From AV133 sp035567015 (lineage in GTDB: Bacteria; Verrucomicrobiota; Verrucomicrobiia; Chthoniobacterales; UBA10450): DNA of 17,770 nt. Where the stretch lies: positions 1-17,770 of the forward strand of contig DATMPQ010000249.1 of assembly GCA_035567015.1 (NCBI GenBank), given 5' to 3'. Under the pieces are notes generated by a model. The model was given only the letters and a program-made list of their open reading frames with translations. It was not told the origin of the DNA and did no database searches. Both the position numbers and the translations under genes were made by a program. Below, one piece after another: positions 7,211 through 14,281 of the stretch (the stretch's first letter is position 1; every line of letters begins with the position of its first letter).

Positions 7211-8146
7211 TCAGACTTCATCTGGATGGGTGAGCTCGACGAACACGTCTTCAAGCGTGGCACGACGCTGCGTTAGCTCGCGCACCGTCCAGCGCCGGAC
7301 GATCGCGAGTTGAAAAACTTCTTCGCGCACATCGACGCCCGATTCGACCCGCAGCGAAAATATTTTCCAATCACCTTCCGCCTCGGTCGTTACATCGCGC
7401 ACGCCGGAAATTTTCTTCAGTTCCTCGGCGCCGTTATCATTCCCAACCTTTGCCTCGAGCATGACGCCGCCAGCCCGGCGAATTTGGCCGAGCAGGTTTT
7501 CCGGCGTATCGCACGCTTCGATTCGCCCCTTATGAATGATAATCACGCGACTGCAGGTCATTTCGACTTCCGGCAAAATGTGGGTCGAAAGCAAAATGGT
7601 ATGCTGTTTACCGAGGTTTTTGATCAGTTGACGGACCTGGCGGATTTGATTCGGATCGAGACCGATTGTCGGTTCATCGAGAATGAGAAGATCGGGCTCG
7701 TGCAAGAGCGCATCGGCCAGACCGACACGTTGCCGATAACCTTTCGAGAGCGTGCCGATTAATTTTTTCTCCACCTCTTTCACACCGCAAAGTTCCTTTA
7801 CGTCGCCGACGCGCTCTGCGACGCGGCGATGGGGCACACCTTTGAGCGCGGCGCGATAATCGAGATATTCCGTCACGCGCATGTCGTTGTAGAGCGGAAC
7901 GTTCTCCGGCATGTAACCAAGATGCGCTCGCGCCTGGAGCGATTGCTCGAAAATGTCGAACCCGGCGATGCTGGCGCGCCCCGAAGTTGGCGGCATGAAA
8001 CTCGCCAAAATTCGCATCGTAGTTGTCTTGCCCGCGCCGTTCGGCCCGAGGAAACCCATGATCTCGCCTTTGCCCACCTCGAAATTCAAATCCTTGATCG
8101 CGGTCTGGCCGGCGTAACGTTTCGTTAAGTTTTCGACCTTAATCAT
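7211..8146 (-). CDS. ABC transporter ATP-binding protein, GldA-like
   Basis: This 311-aa cytoplasmic ATPase has Walker A GPNGAGKTT (34-42), a YMPEN segment at the Q-loop position (78-82), signature LSKGYRQRVGLADAL (133-147), Walker B LLILDEP (153-159) with D-loop GLDP, and switch histidine H189 (STHILPEVE). A C-terminal extension of about 90 residues after the nucleotide-binding domain is typical of CcmA/GldA/NatA-type ATPases that pair with ABC-2 permeases. It should energise the permease encoded at 6283-7038 on the same strand. The ATG at 8146 opens directly into the family start MIKVENLTKRYAGQTA. The gene lies 58 nt after the protease gene, so it may share that transcript. Confidence 0.93.
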   Translation of the reverse strand: MIKVENLTKRYAGQTAIKDLNFEVGKGEIMGFLGPNGAGKTTTMRILASFMPPTSGRASIAGFDIFEQSLQARAHLGYMPENVPLYNDMRVTEYLDYRAALKGVPHRRVAERVGDVKELCGVKEVEKKLIGTLSKGYRQRVGLADALLHEPDLLILDEPTIGLDPNQIRQVRQLIKNLGKQHTILLSTHILPEVEMTCSRVIIIHKGRIEACDTPENLLGQIRRAGGVMLEAKVGNDNGAEELKKISGVRDVTTEAEGDWKIFSLRVESGVDVREEVFQLAIVRRWTVRELTQRRATLEDVFVELTHPDEV

Positions 8147-8204
8147 TTTGCGATAATTCCATGAGACACTTGAACGGCTAGCGCGTTGCTAATTTTTTTC
8201 TAAA

Positions 8205-9371
8205 TCAGCGCGCCGCCAGCGTCACGGTTTCAACTCGCCGAGCTTGCCCGTCGGCGCGGATAACACCAACGACGACCTCGACGCTGGTGCCACTCCGCGC
8301 GGGCCGGAGAAGGTCGTCCACCTGTTTGACCGAATTCACATCGGACTGGCCGAGGCGATAGATGACCAGACCGCGCTCGAGACCCGCTTGATCCGCCGGA
8401 CTGTCCGGTTCGACTGCGGTGATGAGAACACCGTGACCTCGCGCATAACCGAGCGCGTCAGTCAATTCCTCCGTCAAATCCTGCAATTGCATTCCAAAGA
8501 GCTGCTCGGCGGCCGACGTTTCATTCGGTGCAGGCTCTTTCTTCGATTCGGACTGTTTCTGCGCAACTTTCTTGAATTGGCCGACGCTGTCGCGCACGAC
8601 TTCGGCCGGAATGGCAAAGCCCAGCCCTTGCGTCGGGATGCCTTGCGGGGTGAAGGCCATCTTGGCCGAACTGATACCAACCAGTCGCGCGGAAAGATCG
8701 ATCACCGGGCCGCCGCTGTTGCCCGGATTAATGGCGGCATCGGTTTGCACTAAATTTTTGAATTCGACGTTGTCGATGGTGATATCGCGTTTGACCGCGC
8801 TGAGAACGCCGCGGCTGATCGAGCTGCCGTAACCGACAGCATTGCCCACTACGATGACTGTCTCGCCGAGCAAATTGGGCGAAATATTATCGAGGTTAAT
8901 AAACGGAAACGCCGCTTTGGCATCGATTTTGATGAACGCCAGGTCTGTTTTGTCGTCGCCCGCAATGTAATGCGCGTTGTAAGTCTTGCCGTCGTTCGTC
9001 ATCACCTGGATTTTCAAATCGGCCGCCCGCTCGACGACGTGTTGATTGGTAACAATGTAGCCGGCCGGATCGACAATGAATCCCGAGCCGAGACTTTGCA
9101 GCGTCTGGCGAATCTCGCGCGGGCGGCTTCGATAGTTGCGAAAAAACTGCGCGTAGAAATCTTCGATCGGATCGCGCACCGTCCGCCGAACAACCCGCTC
9201 GGTGTTGATGTTGACGACCGCCGGCAAAACTTTCGCGAGCGCCAGCACCGCCGGCTCCGCCGCGGGATCCGCTTGCGCAAGTGAAGATGTCGATCCCGCG
9301 AGCACAAACAGAATGCAACCGACAGCCGTGAACCAGCACCGCGCGTTGTGAGATTGACCGAAACGAAACAT
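8205..9371 (-). CDS. HtrA/Deg-type periplasmic serine protease, single PDZ
   Basis: The 388-aa protein has a cleavable signal peptide (hydrophobic 14-30, likely cut after SLAQA), so it should be periplasmic. The trypsin-like domain (about 40-250) carries the full S1C triad: His111 in TNQHVV, Asp143 in DKTDLAF and Ser219 in NPGNSGGP. A Lys/Glu-rich linker (about 268-285) leads to one PDZ domain (about 290-385), with the GVLITAVEPDSPADQAGL ligand-groove pattern. DegP/DegQ usually have two PDZ domains and DegS has one but is membrane-anchored, so this is a soluble one-PDZ form. It probably degrades or senses misfolded envelope proteins. Its start is 2 nt after the preceding stop (TAGTAATG), suggesting co-transcription with the nucleotidyltransferase-like gene. 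Confidence 0.92.
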   Translation of the reverse strand: MFRFGQSHNARCWFTAVGCILFVLAGSTSSLAQADPAAEPAVLALAKVLPAVVNINTERVVRRTVRDPIEDFYAQFFRNYRSRPREIRQTLQSLGSGFIVDPAGYIVTNQHVVERAADLKIQVMTNDGKTYNAHYIAGDDKTDLAFIKIDAKAAFPFINLDNISPNLLGETVIVVGNAVGYGSSISRGVLSAVKRDITIDNVEFKNLVQTDAAINPGNSGGPVIDLSARLVGISSAKMAFTPQGIPTQGLGFAIPAEVVRDSVGQFKKVAQKQSESKKEPAPNETSAAEQLFGMQLQDLTEELTDALGYARGHGVLITAVEPDSPADQAGLERGLVIYRLGQSDVNSVKQVDDLLRPARSGTSVEVVVGVIRADGQARRVETVTLAAR

Positions 9372-9373
9372 TA

Positions 9374-9895
9374 CTATTGCAATTGTTCTGCGATCTCTTT
9401 TGGCAAAAGCTCGTGCAGTTCAGGGTAAACCTCGCCGATTCGAATTAGATCCAGCTCATCCTTCTTGCGCTTGCTCAATCTTCTCTCGCGATCGCTCCAG
9501 GCCCAAATTTTCCCCTGGATCACATCTTTCAAATCCGCTACCGGCACGCTTGTTCCCAGGACGTCGCGCCGTTCTGCGCGCCTGACAAAATTCTGATAGC
9601 GAAGATCGGTTGTGAACTGAAGATTCAATTTGCTTTTCATTTTTTTGGCGTTCATCGAATGCGGAAACTCGCGGATCGAAAATCCCCCTGCGACCAACTC
9701 GTCGCGGATCGCTGCCAGGTTTTCCGCGACCACGATCATGTCGGCATCCATCGAGTAAACTGGCTCGACGTAACAATTCACCGCCAGACCTCCAATGAGA
9801 CACCATGGCCCGTGTCGATCCAGAATTGCGGCGACCTCCTCAAAGTCACTGGCGCCGCCGTTGGTAACGGAATTGTAAATTTCAGCCGCAGTCAT
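9374..9895 (-). CDS. Nucleotidyltransferase-fold protein (MNT/AbiEii-like), function unknown
   Basis: The product is 173 aa from the ATG at 9895; an in-frame TTG at 9940 would add 15 residues. It shows the minimal nucleotidyltransferase signature: GG at residues 35-36 (CLIGGLAVN), then D50 and D52 in SMDADMIV, spaced as in the GG...DxD families. The helices that follow (LAAIRDELVAGGFSIREF) and the later hydrophilic VADLKDVIQGKIWAW and KKDELDLIRI resemble AbiEii/MNT-type proteins, in which that region helps bind substrate. Such proteins can be toxins that modify tRNA ends or other nucleotidylating enzymes. No antitoxin-like partner is adjacent; the next gene is a protease. Confidence 0.65.
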   Translation of the reverse strand: MTAAEIYNSVTNGGASDFEEVAAILDRHGPWCLIGGLAVNCYVEPVYSMDADMIVVAENLAAIRDELVAGGFSIREFPHSMNAKKMKSKLNLQFTTDLRYQNFVRRAERRDVLGTSVPVADLKDVIQGKIWAWSDRERRLSKRKKDELDLIRIGEVYPELHELLPKEIAEQLQ

Positions 9896-9949
9896 CAGCG
9901 CATTGCGGGTGCAGTATCGAAGCTGACTTTCTACTGTCAACTTGCTGGA

Positions 9950-10039
9950 GAGGTGGAACGCGCAGTCCCTTGCGCGTTGTTGTAGGTCGCGGCTGCGCCG
10001 CCATTTTTAGCATCGAGCCACGGAGCGCTCGGTCCACTT
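9950..10039. repeat. Palindromic element upstream of sucA (family shared with 16339-16475)
   Basis: The element starts GAGGTGGA and ends TCCACTTG, which are near inverted repeats. It contains a perfect stem-loop, AACGCGCA-GTCCCT-TGCGCGTT (9957-9978), then GCGGCTGCGCCG (9989-10000), TTAGCATCG (10007-10015) and ACGGAGCG (10020-10027). The same boxes, in the same order and orientation, occur at 16339-16475. It lies in the shared upstream region of sucA and the nucleotidyltransferase-like gene. Confidence 0.85.
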
Positions 10040-10109
10040 GCGCGCCATCCAGCAGAATCGGGCACTGTCAACTTGCCGCTCGGCGTTATAGTTGCAGATT
10101 AAAATCGCT

Positions 10110-12860
10110 ATGCGGCCTTCGATTGCTACTCGCGCAAATCTCGATCTGTTCGAGGAGAATTATCGACGCTGGCAACAGAATCCCGAGTCGGTCGATTCGG
10201 GTTGGTCGGCGTTTTTCGAAGGCTTCGAGCTGGGTAACCTGCCGCAGCAAAATGGCGCGGTCGCAGGTGGGTCGCCGCGCGCAGAACCTGGCGAAGGGTC
10301 GCTGCAAACGCGCGTTGACGGTCTCGTTTACGCTTATCGCACCCTCGGCCACACGATTGCGCTCGTAAACCCGCTGGCGGAGAAGCGGCCGGAGAATTCG
10401 TCGCTCACACTGCGCGAGCTCGGCTTCAACGAAAAAGATCTCGATCTTCGCGTTTCATCCAAGTTCTTCCTCAACAACGAGGAGATGACGTTGCGCGACA
10501 TCATCGCGCGTCTCCAGAAGATTTATGCCGGCTCCATCGGCGCCGAGTTCATGCACATCCAGAACACGCGCATCCGCAACTGGGTGCGGCACCGCCTCGA
10601 GTCGCGAGCGGACAAGTATTCCGCTCCGCGTCAGGTGCAGGTCGCGCTTTTGCGCACGCTAATGGAAGCCGACTCGTTCGAGGTGTTTTTGCATTCGCGC
10701 TACGTTGGTCAAAAACGCTTTTCATTGCAGGGCGCGGAATCGCTGATGGTGATTCTCGATACGATTCTGCACAAATGTCCCCCCGCTGCCGTGGAAGAAA
10801 TTTGCATGGGCATGGCGCACCGCGGTCGATTGAACGTGCTGGCGAATTTCTTGAAAAAATCGCTGCGCGTCATCTTCACCGAGTTCAGCGAGAACTACAT
10901 TCCCGATCTGGTCGCCGGCGATGGCGATGTGAAATATCATCTCGGATATCGCACCGTTCGGAAACTTTCTTCGGGCGTCGAAGTTGAGATTCGTCTCTCG
11001 GCAAACCCGAGTCATCTCGAAGCGGTTGACCCCGTGGTCGAGGGGAAGGCGCGTGCGCGTCAACGCATTCGGGGCGATACCGAGCATCGCAAGAAAGTTC
11101 TGCCGCTTTTGATCCATGGCGATGCCGCCTTCGCGGGGCAGGGGATTGTCGCGGAAACGCTGAACCTGTCGCAACTGGACGGCTACGGCACAGGCGGCAC
11201 CTTGCATGTTGTCGTAAACAACCAAATCGGATTCACGACTCTGCCGGAGGATGCGCGTTCGTCCATGTACGCGACCGACATCGCGAAGATGATCGAAGTC
11301 CCGATTTTACACGTCAATGGCGATGACCCGCTTGCTTGCATGCAGGTGAGCGAGCTCGCGCTCGATTTTCGACAGGAATTTGGTCGAGACATTGTTATCG
11401 ACATGTATTGTTACCGGCGCTACGGCCACAACGAAGGCGACGAGCCGGCGTTCACTCAGCCCCATCTGTATGCGAAGATCGACAAGCATCCGTCGGTGGC
11501 ACGGTTGTATAAACGCGAGCTTCTTGAAGCCGGCACTCTCAGCGATGACGACGCAGCTTCGCTCGAAACCGAATTCGATCTTCGCCTCGAGATGACCCTC
11601 GACAATGTTAAAGCGATCGAAAAGGAAAAAGCGGGCAAACAGGCGAAGTTCCGGGAATCGACCGCCGTTTTCCAACCGGAATACAAGAGCTCGTCGCTTT
11701 CGACAGCGATCAGCGAGAAGGCGCTGAAGACGATTGTCGATGCGCTGACCACTGTTCCGGGCGATTTCAATATTCAGCCGAAGATCAAACGCATCGTCCT
11801 CGAGCACCGCCGTAAGGTTTTTGAAAACGGCGGACCGTACGAATGGCATTATGCGGAGCTGCTCGCCTACGGTTCGCTGCTTTTGGAAGGCACGCCGGTG
11901 CGATTGTCGGGCCAGGACAGCGCGCGCGGGACATTCAGTACCCGGCACGCGATTCTTTACGATGCAAAAACCGGGGCGCCCTACGTGCCACTGATGCATC
12001 TGGCGGAAAAGCAGGCGCGCATCTGCATTTACAATAGTCTCCTCTCCGAAGCGGCCGTGCTTGGGTTCGATTACGGATACTCACTCGATTACCCCGAGAT
12101 GCTTTGCTTGTGGGAGGCACAGTTCGGTGATTTTGTTAACGGCGCGCAAACCATCATCGATCAGTTTATTGTTTCGGCGGAATCGAAATGGCAGCGCCCG
12201 AGCGGCATCGTTTTGCTGTTGCCTCACGGTTACGAAGGGCAGGGTCCGGAACATTCCAGCGGCCGGCTCGAGCGCTTCCTGCAACTTTGCGCCGAGGACA
12301 ACATCCAGGTCTGCAATCTAACCACTTCAGCCCAGTATTTTCATGTGCTGCGCCGGCAAATGAAACGCGATTTCATCAAACCACTCGTGATCATGACGCC
12401 GAAAAGTCTGTTGCGCGCTGAGTTCGCTTCGTCGCGCGCGGAAGATTTTACCAGCGGCCGGTTTGAAGAAATTCTTGGCGGGCCGGATGCGGGTCCGGTC
12501 GATAAAACCACGCGGATCGTTTTTTGCTCGGGTAAAGTCTATTACGACCTGCTCAATTACCGGACCGAACGAAAGATCGACAATGCAGCGATCATTCGGA
12601 TCGAGCAGCTTTATCCGTTCCCCGAAAAACGGCTGCGGGAAATGATGAAAGGATTTCCCCAAGGCGTGAAGCTGCTCTGGTGTCAGGAAGAACCTGAGAA
12701 CATGGGGGCGTGGACATTCATGGAGCCGCGATTGCGGACCGTGTTTTGCCGCGAAATCGCCTATGCCGGCCGTCGCGCCAGCGCCAGCCCCGCCGTCGGC
12801 GCCCTCGTTTTGCATAAACGCGAGCAGGCCCGTCTCGTCGCGGACGCGTTTTCGATTTAG
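10110..12860 (+). CDS. sucA: 2-oxoglutarate dehydrogenase E1 component (thiamine diphosphate-dependent)
   Basis: E1 decarboxylates 2-oxoglutarate and passes the succinyl group to the lipoyl arm of SucB. The 916-aa length is normal. The N-terminal segment NLDLFEENYRRWQQNPESVD binds E2 in characterised family members. Conserved landmarks in order are GMAHRGRLNVL (about 234-244), NPSHLEAVDPVVEG, the cofactor/Mg region GDAAFAGQGIVAETLN (about 337-352) with NNQIGFTT (about 370-377), RYGHNEGDEPAFTQP, and in the C-terminal half SGQDSARGTFSTRHA, HGYEGQGPEHSSGRLERFLQ and EEPENMGAW. The start is the ATG at 10110; a TTG at 10092 is less likely. It leads a sucA-sucB-lpdA set, with no clear Shine-Dalgarno. 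Confidence 0.97.
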   Translation: MRPSIATRANLDLFEENYRRWQQNPESVDSGWSAFFEGFELGNLPQQNGAVAGGSPRAEPGEGSLQTRVDGLVYAYRTLGHTIALVNPLAEKRPENSSLTLRELGFNEKDLDLRVSSKFFLNNEEMTLRDIIARLQKIYAGSIGAEFMHIQNTRIRNWVRHRLESRADKYSAPRQVQVALLRTLMEADSFEVFLHSRYVGQKRFSLQGAESLMVILDTILHKCPPAAVEEICMGMAHRGRLNVLANFLKKSLRVIFTEFSENYIPDLVAGDGDVKYHLGYRTVRKLSSGVEVEIRLSANPSHLEAVDPVVEGKARARQRIRGDTEHRKKVLPLLIHGDAAFAGQGIVAETLNLSQLDGYGTGGTLHVVVNNQIGFTTLPEDARSSMYATDIAKMIEVPILHVNGDDPLACMQVSELALDFRQEFGRDIVIDMYCYRRYGHNEGDEPAFTQPHLYAKIDKHPSVARLYKRELLEAGTLSDDDAASLETEFDLRLEMTLDNVKAIEKEKAGKQAKFRESTAVFQPEYKSSSLSTAISEKALKTIVDALTTVPGDFNIQPKIKRIVLEHRRKVFENGGPYEWHYAELLAYGSLLLEGTPVRLSGQDSARGTFSTRHAILYDAKTGAPYVPLMHLAEKQARICIYNSLLSEAAVLGFDYGYSLDYPEMLCLWEAQFGDFVNGAQTIIDQFIVSAESKWQRPSGIVLLLPHGYEGQGPEHSSGRLERFLQLCAEDNIQVCNLTTSAQYFHVLRRQMKRDFIKPLVIMTPKSLLRAEFASSRAEDFTSGRFEEILGGPDAGPVDKTTRIVFCSGKVYYDLLNYRTERKIDNAAIIRIEQLYPFPEKRLREMMKGFPQGVKLLWCQEEPENMGAWTFMEPRLRTVFCREIAYAGRRASASPAVGALVLHKREQARLVADAFSI

Positions 12861-12864
12861 AGAA

Positions 12865-12928
12865 CTCTAGCGGCGGGCGTGTCGCCCGCTTTGACAACCT
12901 TCCGCACCCGGCACGGCTGCCTCTACAG
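12865..12928. repeat. Small palindromic element between sucA and sucB
   Basis: The element begins CTCTAG 4 nt after the sucA stop. It carries a perfect hairpin, GCGGGCG-TGT-CGCCCGC (12873-12889), and ends in CTACAG (12923-12928). The hairpin-plus-CTACAG layout resembles the two elements inside sucB, though the interior differs. The hairpin has only a short T stretch after it, so it may lower but need not stop read-through into sucB. Confidence 0.6.
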
Positions 12929-12976
12929 TAATGTTTGATTCGACCAGCGGATTTTTCTGCGCTTAGTTAGGCGCCG

Positions 12977-14281
12977 ATGGCGATCGAAGTAAAAATTCCG
13001 GCGGTCGGCGAATCGATTTCGAGCGGCGTCGTCTCTGTCTGGCACAAAAAATCCGGCGACTTTGTTAACGCCGGCGATGCGCTCTTCACTCTCGAAACCG
13101 ACAAAGTTTCTACCGAAATCACTGCCGAAACGCCCGGTGTGCTCGATACGATGGTGCCCGAAGGCCAGGAAGTGAAGATCGGCGAAGTCGTTGCGACCAT
13201 CGACGATTCAAAAACAGCGCCCGCAAGACCCGAACCGGCGGAGAAAAAAGCTGCGCCGGAAAAGAAATCTGTAGCCGCCCCGAAAGCTTTCGGGGCTGAC
13301 CAGGGACGCCATTCCGGCTCGGAACCGGGGTCAACGACCCCGGCTACAGGACCGCTTTCACCGGCGGTTCGCCGGATTGTTGAAGAAGAACATGTGGAGA
13401 CGGAAAAGATTTCCGGAACCGGAAAGGACGGTCGCCTGACGAAAGGCGATGTTCTAGCTGCCTCGGAAAAGAGAACTGTAGGGGAAGCTGTTGATGCCAG
13501 TCCGGCTCGGACCGTCCCAGGGAAGCTGACAGCTTCCCCTACAGAAGCGAAAGAGACTACCCAAGATCGACAGTCAACCGATGGTCGATTCACGCGCAAA
13601 AAGATGTCGCCGTTGCGGCGGAAAATCGCTGCGCAGCTCGTCATGGCTCAGCACACGGCGGCGATTCTCACCACTTTCAATGAGTGCGACATGAGCGCCG
13701 TCCAGGACTTGCGCGCGAAATCGCAGGAGGCGTTCGTGAAAAAGAACAGCGTGAAGCTCGGTTTCATGTCGTTCTTCATCAAAGCCTGCGTTGAAGCGCT
13801 CAAAGCAGTTCCCGTCGTAAATGGCCGGATTGAAGATGAAGATTTCATCCAAAATAATTTTTACGACATCGGCGTGGCCGTTGGAACGGAGCGCGGCCTG
13901 GTTGTTCCGGTGGTGCGCGATGCCGACAAAAAAAGTTTTGCCGATCTCGAGCTCGACATTGCCGGCTTCGCGGTGAAAGCGCGTGAAGGAAAATTGAAGA
14001 TCGAGGAGTTGCAGGGCGGCACGTTTACGATTTCAAACGGCGGCGTTTACGGCTCGCTCCTGAGCACGCCGATTTTGAATCCGCCGCAGAGCGGAATTCT
14101 CGGCATGCACAAAATCATGGAGCGACCCGTGGCAATGAATGGCAGAGTCGAGGTGCGCCCGATGATGTATCTCGCGCTTAGCTACGATCACCGCGCCATC
14201 GATGGCAAAGAAGCCGTCACATTCCTGATCAAAGTGAAGGAATGCATCGAGGATCCGAGAAAGCTGCCGCTGGATTTTTAG
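12977..14281 (+). CDS. sucB: Dihydrolipoamide succinyltransferase (E2 of 2-oxoglutarate dehydrogenase)
   Basis: E2 forms the core of the complex and moves the succinyl group from the lipoyl arm to CoA. The 434-aa protein has a lipoyl domain (1-76) with lipoyl-lysine K43 in ETDKVSTEI, a peripheral-subunit-binding domain (127-162, LSPAVRRIVEEEH...GKDGRLTKGDVL), and a catalytic domain (about 208-434) with the active-site motif DHRAIDG (His405, Asp409). The two linkers, residues 98-125 and 167-190, are encoded by palindromic elements. Without those 50 or so residues the protein would be about 384 aa, near the usual size. ATG 12977 has AGG 6 nt upstream. The context with sucA and lpdA favours succinyl- over acetyltransferase. 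Confidence 0.96.
   Translation: MAIEVKIPAVGESISSGVVSVWHKKSGDFVNAGDALFTLETDKVSTEITAETPGVLDTMVPEGQEVKIGEVVATIDDSKTAPARPEPAEKKAAPEKKSVAAPKAFGADQGRHSGSEPGSTTPATGPLSPAVRRIVEEEHVETEKISGTGKDGRLTKGDVLAASEKRTVGEAVDASPARTVPGKLTASPTEAKETTQDRQSTDGRFTRKKMSPLRRKIAAQLVMAQHTAAILTTFNECDMSAVQDLRAKSQEAFVKKNSVKLGFMSFFIKACVEALKAVPVVNGRIEDEDFIQNNFYDIGVAVGTERGLVVPVVRDADKKSFADLELDIAGFAVKAREGKLKIEELQGGTFTISNGGVYGSLLSTPILNPPQSGILGMHKIMERPVAMNGRVEVRPMMYLALSYDHRAIDGKEAVTFLIKVKECIEDPRKLPLDF
13269..13349. repeat. 81-bp palindromic element inside sucB, linker 1
   Basis: It is bounded by CTGTAGCCG (13269-13277) and CGGCTACAG (13341-13349), perfect 9-bp inverted ends. Inside are an 18-bp perfect palindrome, CCCCGAAAGCTTTCGGGG (13278-13295), and a hairpin, CCGGGGTC-AAC-GACCCCGG (13325-13343). 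The 81 bp equal 27 codons and are read without a stop as residues 98-125, between the lipoyl and E3-binding domains. Confidence 0.88.
13476..13544. repeat. 69-bp palindromic element inside sucB, linker 2
   Basis: It is bounded by CTGTAGGGGAAGCTGT (13476-13491) and ACAGCTTCCCCTACAG (13529-13544), 16-bp perfect inverted ends. An inner palindrome, GGGAAGCTG-A-CAGCTTCCC, spans 13520-13538. The 69 bp equal 23 codons, read as residues 167-190 between the E3-binding and catalytic domains. The core 13493-13511 matches 13305-13323 of the first element at 17 of 19 bases. Confidence 0.9.

Noticed and set aside
9940..10109. Riboswitch or structured leader for sucA
   Set aside because: The only strong structure belongs to the dispersed palindromic element also found after lpdA, so it is not specific to sucA.
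11307..11999. 230-aa minus-strand open frame inside sucA
   Set aside because: It is fully antisense to a strongly conserved part of sucA, has no domain pattern, and other long antisense frames occur in all the high-GC genes here.
12967..13644. 225-aa minus-strand open frame covering the first half of sucB
   Set aside because: Its Ser/Ala/Thr-rich product is a mirror of the lipoyl, linker and E3-binding coding sequence; sucB is unambiguous on the other strand.
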